DNA of 12,247 nt from CAYZQE01 sp964480635. Its GTDB lineage: Bacteria; Pseudomonadota; Gammaproteobacteria; GCA-001735895. Location of the stretch: contig CAYZQE010000073.1 in assembly GCA_964480635.1 (NCBI GenBank), positions 1-12,247 on the forward strand, read 5' to 3'. This document shows positions 6,267-12,247 of the stretch, piece after piece (positions within the stretch are counted from its first letter, which is position 1; the number at the start of each line of letters is the position of its first letter). The position numbers and the translations under genes are program-made. The notes below the pieces were generated by a model that saw only the letters and a list, made by a program, of their open reading frames with translations, did not search any database and was not told the DNA's origin.

Positions 6267-7088
6267 ATGAATAAACCCTATCTCGGCTTTGGACTCGGAC
6301 TTAGAAAAGAACATTATCAAACCATAGTCGATACCCAACCCAAAATTGATTTTTTAGAAATTTTGACTGAAAACTATATGATAGAAGGTGGTAAGCCACT
6401 CTATTATCTTGATAAACTACGCCAAGACTACCCCATGCTTATGCACGGTGTATCAATGTCACTTGGCAGCGTTGACCCTATTAATAAAACCTATCTCAAA
6501 GCATTAAAAAACTTGATCGATCGAGTAGAACCCAAATGGATTTCTGACCATTTATGTTGGACAGGCATGAATAAAAAAAACATGCATGATCTACTCCCTT
6601 TGCCTTATACCGAAGAAGCCGTAAACCATATGGCTGATAAAATTAGCCAAGTACAAGATTTTTTAGGCCAACAAATTTTAATCGAAAACTTATCAAGCTA
6701 TATCACCTATAAAGATGACAGCATGACTGAATGGGAATTTTTAACCGCAGTAACAGAAAAAGCAGACTGCTATTTATTGTTAGATGTGAATAATATCTAC
6801 GTCAGCTCTTATAATCATCATTTTGACCCCATTGAGTATATTAATGGCATTAACCCTAAACGTGTTTGGCAGCATCACCTTGCAGGGCATACTAACGATG
6901 GCAATCTTATTTTAGACACCCATGATCACGACATTATTGACCCAGTTTGGGATTTATACGAAATTGCCGCAAAAAAATTCGGCCCCGTTTCAACCATGAT
7001 TGAACGTGATGGTAACATTCCTGAACTTGACGACGTGTTAAAAGAGCTAGAACACGCTAAACAAATAGCGGCACCTTATTATGGCTGA
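6267..7088 (+). CDS. bufB: BufB, DUF692 multinuclear non-heme iron oxidase
   Basis: A 273-residue member of the DUF692/MbnB family (MNIO), TIM-barrel enzymes that use two or three iron ions and O2 to modify Cys or other residues of precursor peptides. Visible metal-site segments are MHGVSMSLG (His60), ISDHLCW (Asp94, His95), LIENLSSY (Glu140, Asn141), LLLDVNNIYVS (Asp173), HLAGHT (His208), DTHDHD (about 217-222) and MIERDGNIP (Glu246). All appear intact and the length is normal. Its partner is the product of the following gene, which overlaps its end by 8 nt, and its substrate is the Cys-rich precursor encoded just upstream. It acts in the cytoplasm before export. No Shine-Dalgarno is obvious before the ATG. 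Confidence 0.95.
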   Translation: MNKPYLGFGLGLRKEHYQTIVDTQPKIDFLEILTENYMIEGGKPLYYLDKLRQDYPMLMHGVSMSLGSVDPINKTYLKALKNLIDRVEPKWISDHLCWTGMNKKNMHDLLPLPYTEEAVNHMADKISQVQDFLGQQILIENLSSYITYKDDSMTEWEFLTAVTEKADCYLLLDVNNIYVSSYNHHFDPIEYINGINPKRVWQHHLAGHTNDGNLILDTHDHDIIDPVWDLYEIAAKKFGPVSTMIERDGNIPELDDVLKELEHAKQIAAPYYG

Positions 7089-7860
7089 TTTACAGACCCT
7101 TCAAAGTGAGTTTCAACACTATATTGAAGGCAATAACGAAGCATTTGTCGAGCGTATTGTGACCACCGATAACGCCTTAGCCGAGCATCGTTTAGCAGCT
7201 TATTACAACGCTTATCGCGCTCGTTTAATTGAGGCACTCGCCTTTGATTTTCCTGCGTGCCAAACCTTATTAGGTGACGACAAATTTGAATATTTAGTGA
7301 TTGCCTACATTAAAACATACCCGTCTCATTACCCTTCGGTACGCTGGGTTGGTAAAGATTTAGTAGCCTATATTAAACAACAAGACACCTTTGAATCTCA
7401 AGATTTTTTAGCCGAAATCGCACTGTTTGAATGGCACCAAAGCTTAGTATTTGATGGCAGCGACCCACATCATTTATTTCAACTTGAAGAGATGGTTTTC
7501 CCACCAGAACAATGGCCAGAGCTAAATTTCACCTTCATCCCCAATTTACAAAAAATAGACCTCTATTTTAATGCCTGTCAATTTTGGCAAGCCGTTGAAG
7601 ACAACAGCGAATTACCCACTATAAACAAAGATGAATACCCCACTCAATGGTTAATTTGGCGACAACAACTAGACCCACATTGGCGTTCACTTGATGTACA
7701 TGAAGCATGGGCGCTACAACAAGCTCAAGATGGCGCTAATTTTGGTGCCATTTGCGAAGGCTTAACAGAATGGGTCGATGCAGAGCATGTGGCTATAGTT
7801 GCCGCTGGTTTTTTAAAGCAGTGGCTTACAGATGAGCTAATCACTGACATTACGCTTTAG
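7081..7860 (+). CDS. bufC: BufC, DUF2063 partner of the bufferin-modifying enzyme
   Basis: A 259-residue protein with the HvfC/BufC (DUF2063) N-terminal domain: LAEHRLAAYYNAYRARLIEALAFDFPACQTLLGDDKF (about residues 33-69), then YIKTYPSHYPSVRWVGKDL. The C-terminal half (about 140-259) is the less conserved part. In MNIO systems this protein forms a complex with the DUF692 enzyme and presents the precursor peptide through an RRE-like domain. It starts within the last 8 nt of bufB (ATGGCTGA), so translation is coupled. No DoxX-like bufD follows; the operon ends here, facing a convergent gene 36 nt away. Confidence 0.92.
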   Translation: MADLQTLQSEFQHYIEGNNEAFVERIVTTDNALAEHRLAAYYNAYRARLIEALAFDFPACQTLLGDDKFEYLVIAYIKTYPSHYPSVRWVGKDLVAYIKQQDTFESQDFLAEIALFEWHQSLVFDGSDPHHLFQLEEMVFPPEQWPELNFTFIPNLQKIDLYFNACQFWQAVEDNSELPTINKDEYPTQWLIWRQQLDPHWRSLDVHEAWALQQAQDGANFGAICEGLTEWVDAEHVAIVAAGFLKQWLTDELITDITL

Positions 7861-7878
7861 CGCGTAATAAAGGTGTCG

Positions 7879-7911
7879 ATTAAGCATAAGGCTAGCTTAG
7901 TTTTGTTTTTT
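7879..7911 (+). terminator. Likely terminator of the bufferin operon
   Basis: ATTAAGC (7879-7885) pairs with GCTTAGT (7895-7901), with one T-G pair, across a 9-nt loop, and is followed by TTTGTTTTTT. The stem is weak. It overlaps the stop codon of the convergent acyltransferase gene. Confidence 0.45.
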
Positions 7912-8346
7912 AATGCCCGCATATTCAACCAGTTTTCGATTCCCTTTGTCATCAGCAATAAATGATTTAAATACCGTTTTAGAGAGCACGGTGTTTCTCA
8001 ATTCTTCAATCATTTTATCGGCATGACCAAAAGGCGTGACAATATCAATTAGCCAAGCATTATCGCCTTTATTCCATTCATCTATTTTTAATTTTTCGAC
8101 ACCTTGAGTTAAGCGCGCATCCGTTTCATTACTAACAAAAGCCCAAAATGCAACACCGACAGGTTTACCATCTTGATGAAAGACTCGAAATTGACTCGCC
8201 ATAACAGGAGGCATCACCAACCATTCTAAATCGGCTAAAAATAAACTATAGCGGTGACGTTTTGACTGTGCCATCAGCCATACTATTTCACCAAAAACAC
8301 TACCAATAGTTATATTTTCTTCAGTATTTTCATTGCTTTTAATCAT
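7897..8346 (-). CDS. HlyC-type toxin-activating lysine acyltransferase
   Basis: A 149-residue protein of the RTX toxin-activating acyltransferase family, GNAT-like cytoplasmic enzymes that move a fatty acyl group from acyl carrier protein to internal lysines of a pro-toxin. It follows HlyC in order: GEIVWLMAQSKRHRYS (catalytic-type His31), then MPPVMASQFRVF with GKPVGVAFWAFVSNE, and EWNKGDNAWLIDIVTPFG (catalytic-type Asp101). HlyC is about 170 residues; here the C-terminal tail is shorter. Its ATG overlaps the TGA of the upstream small exported protein gene (ATGA), so the two are translated together. No RTX repeat protein or type I secretion gene is in the window, so the substrate is unknown; the small partner or a distant RTX protein are both possible. 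Confidence 0.85.
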   Translation of the reverse strand: MIKSNENTEENITIGSVFGEIVWLMAQSKRHRYSLFLADLEWLVMPPVMASQFRVFHQDGKPVGVAFWAFVSNETDARLTQGVEKLKIDEWNKGDNAWLIDIVTPFGHADKMIEELRNTVLSKTVFKSFIADDKGNRKLVEYAGIKKQN

Positions 8347-8693
8347 TTTTCTCTCAACTGTATGTCTTGTGCCACGGGGTCGTTTTGTATGATAGCTGTT
8401 TGTATGAGTTGTTTTATCTTTTTTACGTTGTTTTCTATCGTTTTGTTGTTGTTACTGGCTTTTAATAGCGCTAAGGCTTGTTGGCCTTCTTGGGTGGTGG
8501 GTTTTAAGTTGGGTAAAAAATAGATATTGGGCTGATAGTTGTTTTCGGTCGTCATGGTTTGGGCATTGGGCAGTTTATAGATACGCTCGAACACGCCTGC
8601 GTGTGCTTGAGCCATGCCGAATAGGCAGATGATGCTGATTAAGATGGCTTGCGTTAGCGTTGCTTGAATGGATTGTGGTGTTCTTTTGAGCAT
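8343..8693 (-). CDS. Small exported protein of unknown function
   Basis: A 116-residue protein I do not recognise. It begins with a basic N-terminus and a clear Sec signal peptide (about residues 1-32, hydrophobic LTQAILISIICLFGMAQAHA), giving a mature form of about 84 residues. The mature part starts GVFERIYKLPNAQTM, has a Pro-containing middle (NIYFLPNLKPTTQEG), and a probably helical C-terminus with most of its eight lysines (LLKASNNN, VKKIKQLIQTAI). It has no Cys after cleavage and no membrane segment. Its stop overlaps the start of the HlyC-like acyltransferase gene, implying a linked function, for example substrate or partner; this is inference. The ATG at 8693 is preferred (AGG 7 nt upstream) over the ATG at 8699, which directly abuts that AGGG. 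Confidence 0.7.
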   Translation of the reverse strand: MLKRTPQSIQATLTQAILISIICLFGMAQAHAGVFERIYKLPNAQTMTTENNYQPNIYFLPNLKPTTQEGQQALALLKASNNNKTIENNVKKIKQLIQTAIIQNDPVAQDIQLREK

Positions 8694-8712
8694 GAGCATC
8701 CCTGTTTTTTTT

Positions 8713-8736
8713 AGCTGATACTTCTCCTTTTCAGCT
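8713..8736 (-). promoter_or_regulatory. Leader hairpin carrying AAGGAG
   Basis: In the minus-strand leader, AGCTGA and TCAGCT form a 6-bp stem around a 12-nt loop containing AAGGAG, about 20 nt ahead of the small exported protein gene. No start codon lies at a proper distance from this AAGGAG. The rest of the 8700-8866 intergenic region is very AT-rich; TATAAT occurs in it on the minus strand without a convincing -35 box. Confidence 0.25.
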
Positions 8737-8866
8737 TTGTTTTATTTATTTTAAGTGCTTAAGCTATATTAAATCTTAATTCATTCATTAAACATAGATT
8801 ATAATTTTTATCCTACAGCATACCGTCGTTTTTGCACTATCCCTTATTGTATTAGTGAGGTTGAAT

Positions 8867-9709
8867 TTATAGTTTCTTTATATGCGATTCACTTAAACCT
8901 GTTAACTGCTTAATGATTTCTATGTCAATACCTTGTTGTTTGGCCGTACGGGCAACTTGGATCATGCTTTTTACCATACCTTGTTCTAAACCTTGCTCTA
9001 AACCTTGCTCTAAACCTTGCTCTAAACCTTGGTTAATGCCTTTGTCCCATCCAATTTGGTAGGAAGGTAATTTTTCGATATTGATTTCACTTAACATTTT
9101 TTTCTCCACTTGTTTAAAAGCGGCGCTTTCTTTGCGACCACTGGATAGTATTTCCATCATTTTTAGGTATTTTCTGAGCTTTTTGGGTTCTTGCCCTGTT
9201 AACACAATTAATCTTTTTATGATTTTTTCGATGACGGCTTCGGCATCCATCTGTTTAAAATCACATAGTATCGCTAATACTAACGCATCGGGGCTGTCTT
9301 CGGCAATAAACCGTTCACAGTCGAGTGTTTTCATGTCAAGTAAGGTATAACCGTAATTAACGCCCCCTTGAATAATACCTGCTGCCATGCTCAGTGGTTT
9401 TGTGCCCGTGTAAATCACGTATTGTTTGATGGCTTTTTTGGGGTAGCTAAGGGCTATGTCGGTATAATAGCGCATCATGCGCAAGGGCATATGGTTTTGG
9501 TTGGTGTGCTGTAGCTCTAGATGCAGTATAAATTCCTCTTTGGTATCATCTGTGGCGAGCATGACGATATCGGCATGGCGTGTTTCTATTCGCTGTTTTT
9601 CGGTCGCAAGCTCTTTTAAGCTTTTTATGTTTAAACCCAGTAAATATTTTGCCATGTCCATGACAACTTCTTTGATGAGGGATTTGGAGATAACGTCTGT
9701 TTTAGGCAT
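8867..9709 (-). CDS. Rpn-family PD-(D/E)XK nuclease / transposase-like protein
   Basis: A 280-residue relative of the recombination-promoting nuclease (Rpn) family. The N-terminal domain (about residues 1-150) holds the nuclease-like core: RHADIVML (Asp47), then FILHLELQ (Glu65, Gln67), and MPLRMMRYYTDIAL. The E-x-Q variant of the PD-(D/E)XK motif is common in this family. A helical region follows (150-215), then four GLEQ repeats (227-244), and a C-terminal helix-turn-helix-like GIDIEIIKQLTGLSESHIKKL. Rpn proteins nick or cut DNA and raise RecA-independent recombination; newer work ties them to phage defence and to in-frame length variants. It starts 17 nt after the DUF3570 gene stop on the same strand, with no clear Shine-Dalgarno. 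Confidence 0.87.
   Translation of the reverse strand: MPKTDVISKSLIKEVVMDMAKYLLGLNIKSLKELATEKQRIETRHADIVMLATDDTKEEFILHLELQHTNQNHMPLRMMRYYTDIALSYPKKAIKQYVIYTGTKPLSMAAGIIQGGVNYGYTLLDMKTLDCERFIAEDSPDALVLAILCDFKQMDAEAVIEKIIKRLIVLTGQEPKKLRKYLKMMEILSSGRKESAAFKQVEKKMLSEINIEKLPSYQIGWDKGINQGLEQGLEQGLEQGLEQGMVKSMIQVARTAKQQGIDIEIIKQLTGLSESHIKKL
8979..9026 (-). repeat. Four tandem 12-bp repeats inside the Rpn-like gene
   Basis: CCTTGTTCTAAA (8979-8990) is followed by three identical copies of CCTTGCTCTAAA (8991-9026), and a fifth begins with CCTTGG. Each unit encodes G-L-E-Q. Because the unit is a multiple of three, copy-number change by slippage would lengthen or shorten the linker without breaking the frame. 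Confidence 0.9.
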
Positions 9710-9726
9710 GTTTTATTTTGAGGTTT

Positions 9727-10884
9727 TTAAAACCACACTGAAACAAAGATGCGATAAATGTTTGCGTCTAAATGATATAGAGGCTCCGTTGAAACTGCAT
9801 TATTTGACCTTAAGTCTCTAAAGTCTTCGTATTCAAAACTCATAAGGTCAACATTAAAGTTAATGCTGCCTTTCTTAAAAAAGCCACTGCCATTGCTTAT
9901 AAAGTTATGGCTCACGCCAAAACCAATAGTTTGATCTTTAAAGGTGCTTAGTTCTTTGTCTCGCGCTAAAAATTGTTGTGCATTAATAAAAGGGAAAAGA
10001 TCACTATAAAAATTGGCTGATGTTTGCTCATAAACACGATATGACACTTCAAATATATAGTCTTTCAACACTGCTGTTTGGTACGATAATTCAAACGTAT
10101 TTGAGTCTATCCCCCAAGAATCACTAAAAACTCTATACCCAATACCAATAGCGGACTTAGATGGTAGGTGATATTTAGCCCTCACAGCAACGGCATTGCT
10201 AGTACGCGTATTTGGGTAGACCTCTAATTGATAGCTATAGCCTTTTGGCACAGCGTCAACATAGCGTACTGAACGATAGGGGTTATTTAAAAAACCTTCA
10301 TCACTTATCATTTCAAACGCAGATGCAATAATTAAATTTTTGGTAATCACTTGAGATAGTGATAGATGAAAGCCTCGTGAATCCATCTTTTCTTCAAAAC
10401 TTGTGTCGCCTGTTTTTGTGACAATATTAGAACCAAAAGAAACACCCATACCTACATTGGTTAGGTCACCAAACATGTCTTGTGACATGTTAAAACTAAA
10501 GGATGTCGCGTCATAATCGTTCTCTACACTGGTGGTGTAACCGGCACTTATTATTGTTTTATTATGTAAAAAATCAATGCTTAAAGAATTTTGAACCCGT
10601 TCTTCGGTATAAGGGCTTGCAGTGGTTACGACATCAATTGAGGCACTTGAAATACTATCAACATAGTAATTACCTGATAATGATACAGATTCTGATATCT
10701 TCTTACGCACAATGATCGATGGCCCGACCACTTCTATCCCTCCACCATCATAGACATGGTATAAGCTGTCAGCCCTATCTTCTGGTAAAATGGCAGCATT
10801 GACTGAACAAAAAGTCAAAAATATTGCACTCCATAAGCCAATAAAATGCTTTAAAAAGTTGTTATTAATTACAACCACAACCAC
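9727..10884 (-). CDS. DUF3570 outer-membrane beta-barrel protein
   Basis: A 385-residue DUF3570 protein. The hallmark GIEVVGPSIIVRKK is followed by VSLSGNYYVDSISSASIDVV and TTASPYTEERV, then alternating beta-strand sequence to a terminal Phe (FVSVWF), the usual signal for outer-membrane barrel assembly. A signal peptide precedes it (NNNFLKHFIGLWSAIFLTFCSVNA, cleaved near AAILPEDRAD). The exact start is uncertain: the frame is open upstream to an ATG at 10950, but that would put 22 polar residues ahead of the signal peptide, so I chose the GTG at 10884 inside the end of the DUF4266 gene (GTG 10878 is an alternative). It is the fourth gene of the envelope cluster. Function is not established; DUF3570 and DUF4266 proteins commonly occur side by side. 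Confidence 0.88.
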   Translation of the reverse strand: MVVVVINNNFLKHFIGLWSAIFLTFCSVNAAILPEDRADSLYHVYDGGGIEVVGPSIIVRKKISESVSLSGNYYVDSISSASIDVVTTASPYTEERVQNSLSIDFLHNKTIISAGYTTSVENDYDATSFSFNMSQDMFGDLTNVGMGVSFGSNIVTKTGDTSFEEKMDSRGFHLSLSQVITKNLIIASAFEMISDEGFLNNPYRSVRYVDAVPKGYSYQLEVYPNTRTSNAVAVRAKYHLPSKSAIGIGYRVFSDSWGIDSNTFELSYQTAVLKDYIFEVSYRVYEQTSANFYSDLFPFINAQQFLARDKELSTFKDQTIGFGVSHNFISNGSGFFKKGSINFNVDLMSFEYEDFRDLRSNNAVSTEPLYHLDANIYRIFVSVWF

Positions 10885-11092
10885 CGCCAGTTGCAACTCC
10901 TGCACCTCTTGATCCTTCTCTTGCGTCATGTACATGACCCAAAAAGGCACTTGAAACAGGGTCTCTATCTAACAACATAATGGGTTCGGCTAACCGAGCA
11001 CGCTCATACGGTTTTACCCACGGCTCTAAACTACTACACGCTTGCAGTAAGAAAAAACTCAACAATAGAATAATAGGGGTTAATTTATTCAC
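10865..11092 (-). CDS. DUF4266 lipoprotein with Gly/Cys tail
   Basis: A 75-residue lipoprotein. The signal ends in the lipobox LLQAC (Cys19), and Ser at +2 predicts outer-membrane sorting. The mature 57 residues contain PWVKPYERARLAEPIM and HVHDAREGSRGAGVATGG, ending in GGGCGCN. This matches the DUF4266 family, in which the Gly/Cys tail is conserved. The two tail Cys could bind metal, cofactor or a partner, or form a disulfide handled by the thioredoxin encoded just upstream; this is inference. It starts with GTG overlapping the thioredoxin gene by 8 nt, and its end overlaps the likely start of the DUF3570 gene. No Shine-Dalgarno is strong, consistent with translational coupling. Confidence 0.85.
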   Translation of the reverse strand: MNKLTPIILLLSFFLLQACSSLEPWVKPYERARLAEPIMLLDRDPVSSAFLGHVHDAREGSRGAGVATGGGCGCN

Positions 11093-11576
11093 GGATTAAC
11101 TTTTTAATTACTTTTCTATAAATTTTTCCATCACCTTCTTGAAAGCCTTTATGTAAATAACGTACTTGGCCTTCTCGATCAATCAACACTGTTGTTGGCA
11201 TAGCTTGCACATTATATTGTTTGCTAACTTGGTTTTTTGTATCCCACAAAATAGGAAAAGAGACTTTATTTTCTTCTAGAAAGGCTTGAGCATTGACATG
11301 AGATTCTTCAACATTAACACCCAATACCGTAAACCCAATAGCTTTATATTTGTTATGCAGCTTTTCAAGTAGAGGCATTTCTAAACGGCATGGCCCACAC
11401 CATGATGCCCAAAAATTGAGTAAAATAACGTCGCCCTTTAATTCACTTAAGCGAACATTGCTGCCACCCAATGAAGGCAAAGTAAAATCTGGGGCGGGTA
11501 CTTTATTTGTTTCTCCTGCTTGAGCAACAGGTATTGATAAAATAAAAGCCATCAAGCATATTTTTAAATATTTCAT
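11085..11576 (-). CDS. Periplasmic TlpA/ResA-like thioredoxin
   Basis: A 163-residue exported thiol-disulfide oxidoreductase. A signal peptide (1-20, ending AQA) is followed by the AhpC/TSA-Redoxin-type thioredoxin fold: APDFTLPSLGG, LNFWASWCGPCRLEMPLL with the CxxC at Cys60 and Cys63, FTVLGVNVEE, and the cis-Pro loop AMPTTVLID (Pro127). Relatives keep periplasmic cysteines reduced, for example in cytochrome c or metal-centre assembly. Here the likely client is the Cys-tailed lipoprotein encoded directly downstream with an 8-nt overlap. The ATG has AAGGA 8 nt upstream. It would need an inner-membrane electron donor (DsbD/CcdA type), which is not in the window. Confidence 0.92.
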   Translation of the reverse strand: MKYLKICLMAFILSIPVAQAGETNKVPAPDFTLPSLGGSNVRLSELKGDVILLNFWASWCGPCRLEMPLLEKLHNKYKAIGFTVLGVNVEESHVNAQAFLEENKVSFPILWDTKNQVSKQYNVQAMPTTVLIDREGQVRYLHKGFQEGDGKIYRKVIKKLIRE

Positions 11577-11591
11577 TTTGTATTTCCTTTT

Positions 11592-12224
11592 TTAAAAGAC
11601 GAAGCCAACACCCAATGTAATTGAGAGGTTATTACTGCTCTTTTCTTCTCCAAATACATCAATATCAAACACATAATTTCTAAATTCTGAATAAATCGTT
11701 AACCATGACGATGTCGCCGCTCTAAACCCAGCGCCATAGTTATAGGTAAAACGTTCATTGCCTGCAAATTCGGTTGTACCAATCCCTGCAATCACATAAT
11801 AATCGGTAGAAAACGTGTGATTTTGCGAGAAAAACCCTTCACCTGGAAATAAGTTGTAACCCACATCTAAATGATATGAGGTAAATTCTCTTTCACTATT
11901 GGTTAATAACAATGAGTTACCCGTTAAAATTTCAAAACTTGTTTCTGAGGCTTCTGCGATAACCGCACCAAACTGAATAAAGAATGACTCATTCACATGA
12001 TAATTAAGGTTTAATGTTGAAAAACTATCAACGCCAAAATCTTCGATGCTTAAAAAACCCGTCATAAAAACCAATTCAAAATCGTCTACGTCGATATCGG
12101 GCTTTTGATAAACCTTAGCCTTATAGTCTGTATTTAAAAACGACTTTTCAGCAGCCATCAACGCAGGGCTTAACAATAGCGCTAAACTAATGGTTAGAAA
12201 AAAGTGGAAAATCCGACTTTCCAT
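11592..12224 (-). CDS. Outer-membrane beta-barrel protein (TIGR04565-like)
   Basis: A 210-residue protein with a signal peptide (about 1-24, FLTISLALLLSPALMA) and roughly eight to ten amphipathic beta-strands, ending GVGFVF with the C-terminal Phe expected of BAM clients. The layout (FELVFMTGFLSIEDFG, TLNLNYHVNESFFIQFG, YHLDVGYNLFPGEG, YYVIAGIGTTEF, RAATSSWLTIYSEFRNYVF) fits the outer membrane beta-barrel domain family first named from myxobacteria. That family call is from memory and moderately sure; the barrel nature is sure. It is the first gene of the cluster seen here, 15 nt upstream of the thioredoxin gene. The ATG has GAGG 7 nt upstream. It probably works with the DUF4266/DUF3570 pair. 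Confidence 0.82.
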   Translation of the reverse strand: MESRIFHFFLTISLALLLSPALMAAEKSFLNTDYKAKVYQKPDIDVDDFELVFMTGFLSIEDFGVDSFSTLNLNYHVNESFFIQFGAVIAEASETSFEILTGNSLLLTNSEREFTSYHLDVGYNLFPGEGFFSQNHTFSTDYYVIAGIGTTEFAGNERFTYNYGAGFRAATSSWLTIYSEFRNYVFDIDVFGEEKSSNNLSITLGVGFVF

Positions 12225-12247
12225 TCAGTGACCTCTTCATTGCTATC

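Noticed and set aside
8979..9038. CRISPR array
   Set aside because: The 12-bp units are contiguous, in frame, and code for GLEQ repeats; there are no spacers.
10865..10950. Frameshift joining DUF4266 and DUF3570 into one protein
   Set aside because: Each protein has its own signal sequence and both families normally exist as separate adjacent genes; the overlap is ordinary coupling.

Overview
The window looks like chromosomal DNA of an AT-rich gammaproteobacterium. Evidence is the mix of families (HcaT-type MFS transporter, AroC, SelO with a Cys-Ser-Ser tail, a bufferin operon, an HlyC-type acyltransferase, Rpn-family nuclease) and their Gram-negative envelope features: signal peptides, a lipobox, and beta-barrels ending in Phe. 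The genus cannot be fixed from the sequence alone.

Left edge (1-1150): a small accessory patch. A ParE/RelE-type toxin and its antitoxin, overlapping by 20 nt, lie directly behind the C-terminal remnant of a tyrosine recombinase that carries an in-frame stop. The remnant breaks off inside a perfect 13-bp inverted repeat. Bases 1-305 hold only palindromes and no supportable gene.

Core block (1121-5811): on the minus strand, an HcaT-like MFS permease (with a terminator) and chorismate synthase aroC. On the plus strand is a membrane-anchored retropepsin-like aspartic protease. A 155-bp foldback element, flanked by TTAA on both sides and interpreted as a MITE, sits in the aroC/protease intergenic region and now supplies the protease's ribosome binding site. 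The AMPylase selO follows on the minus strand, convergent with the protease.

Bufferin operon (5940-7860, plus): a Cys-rich exported precursor (BufA2-like), the DUF692 multinuclear iron oxidase BufB, and the DUF2063 partner BufC. A strong UUCG-loop terminator lies between the precursor gene and bufBC, which should make precursor transcripts exceed enzyme transcripts. The family is known for copper-binding modified peptides, so this is probably a copper-stress locus.

HlyC-like pair (7897-8693, minus): an RTX-toxin-type lysine acyltransferase, translationally coupled (ATGA overlap) to a small exported protein of unknown function. No RTX toxin is in the window. This is the least explained gene pair here.

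Right block (8867-12224, minus): a Rpn-family PD-(D/E)XK nuclease with an in-frame 12-bp tandem repeat. Upstream of it is a tightly packed envelope cluster in transcription order: outer-membrane beta-barrel, TlpA-type thioredoxin, DUF4266 lipoprotein with a Gly/Cys tail, and DUF3570 outer-membrane protein. Overlapping or closely spaced ends suggest one operon and a shared, still undefined, envelope function.
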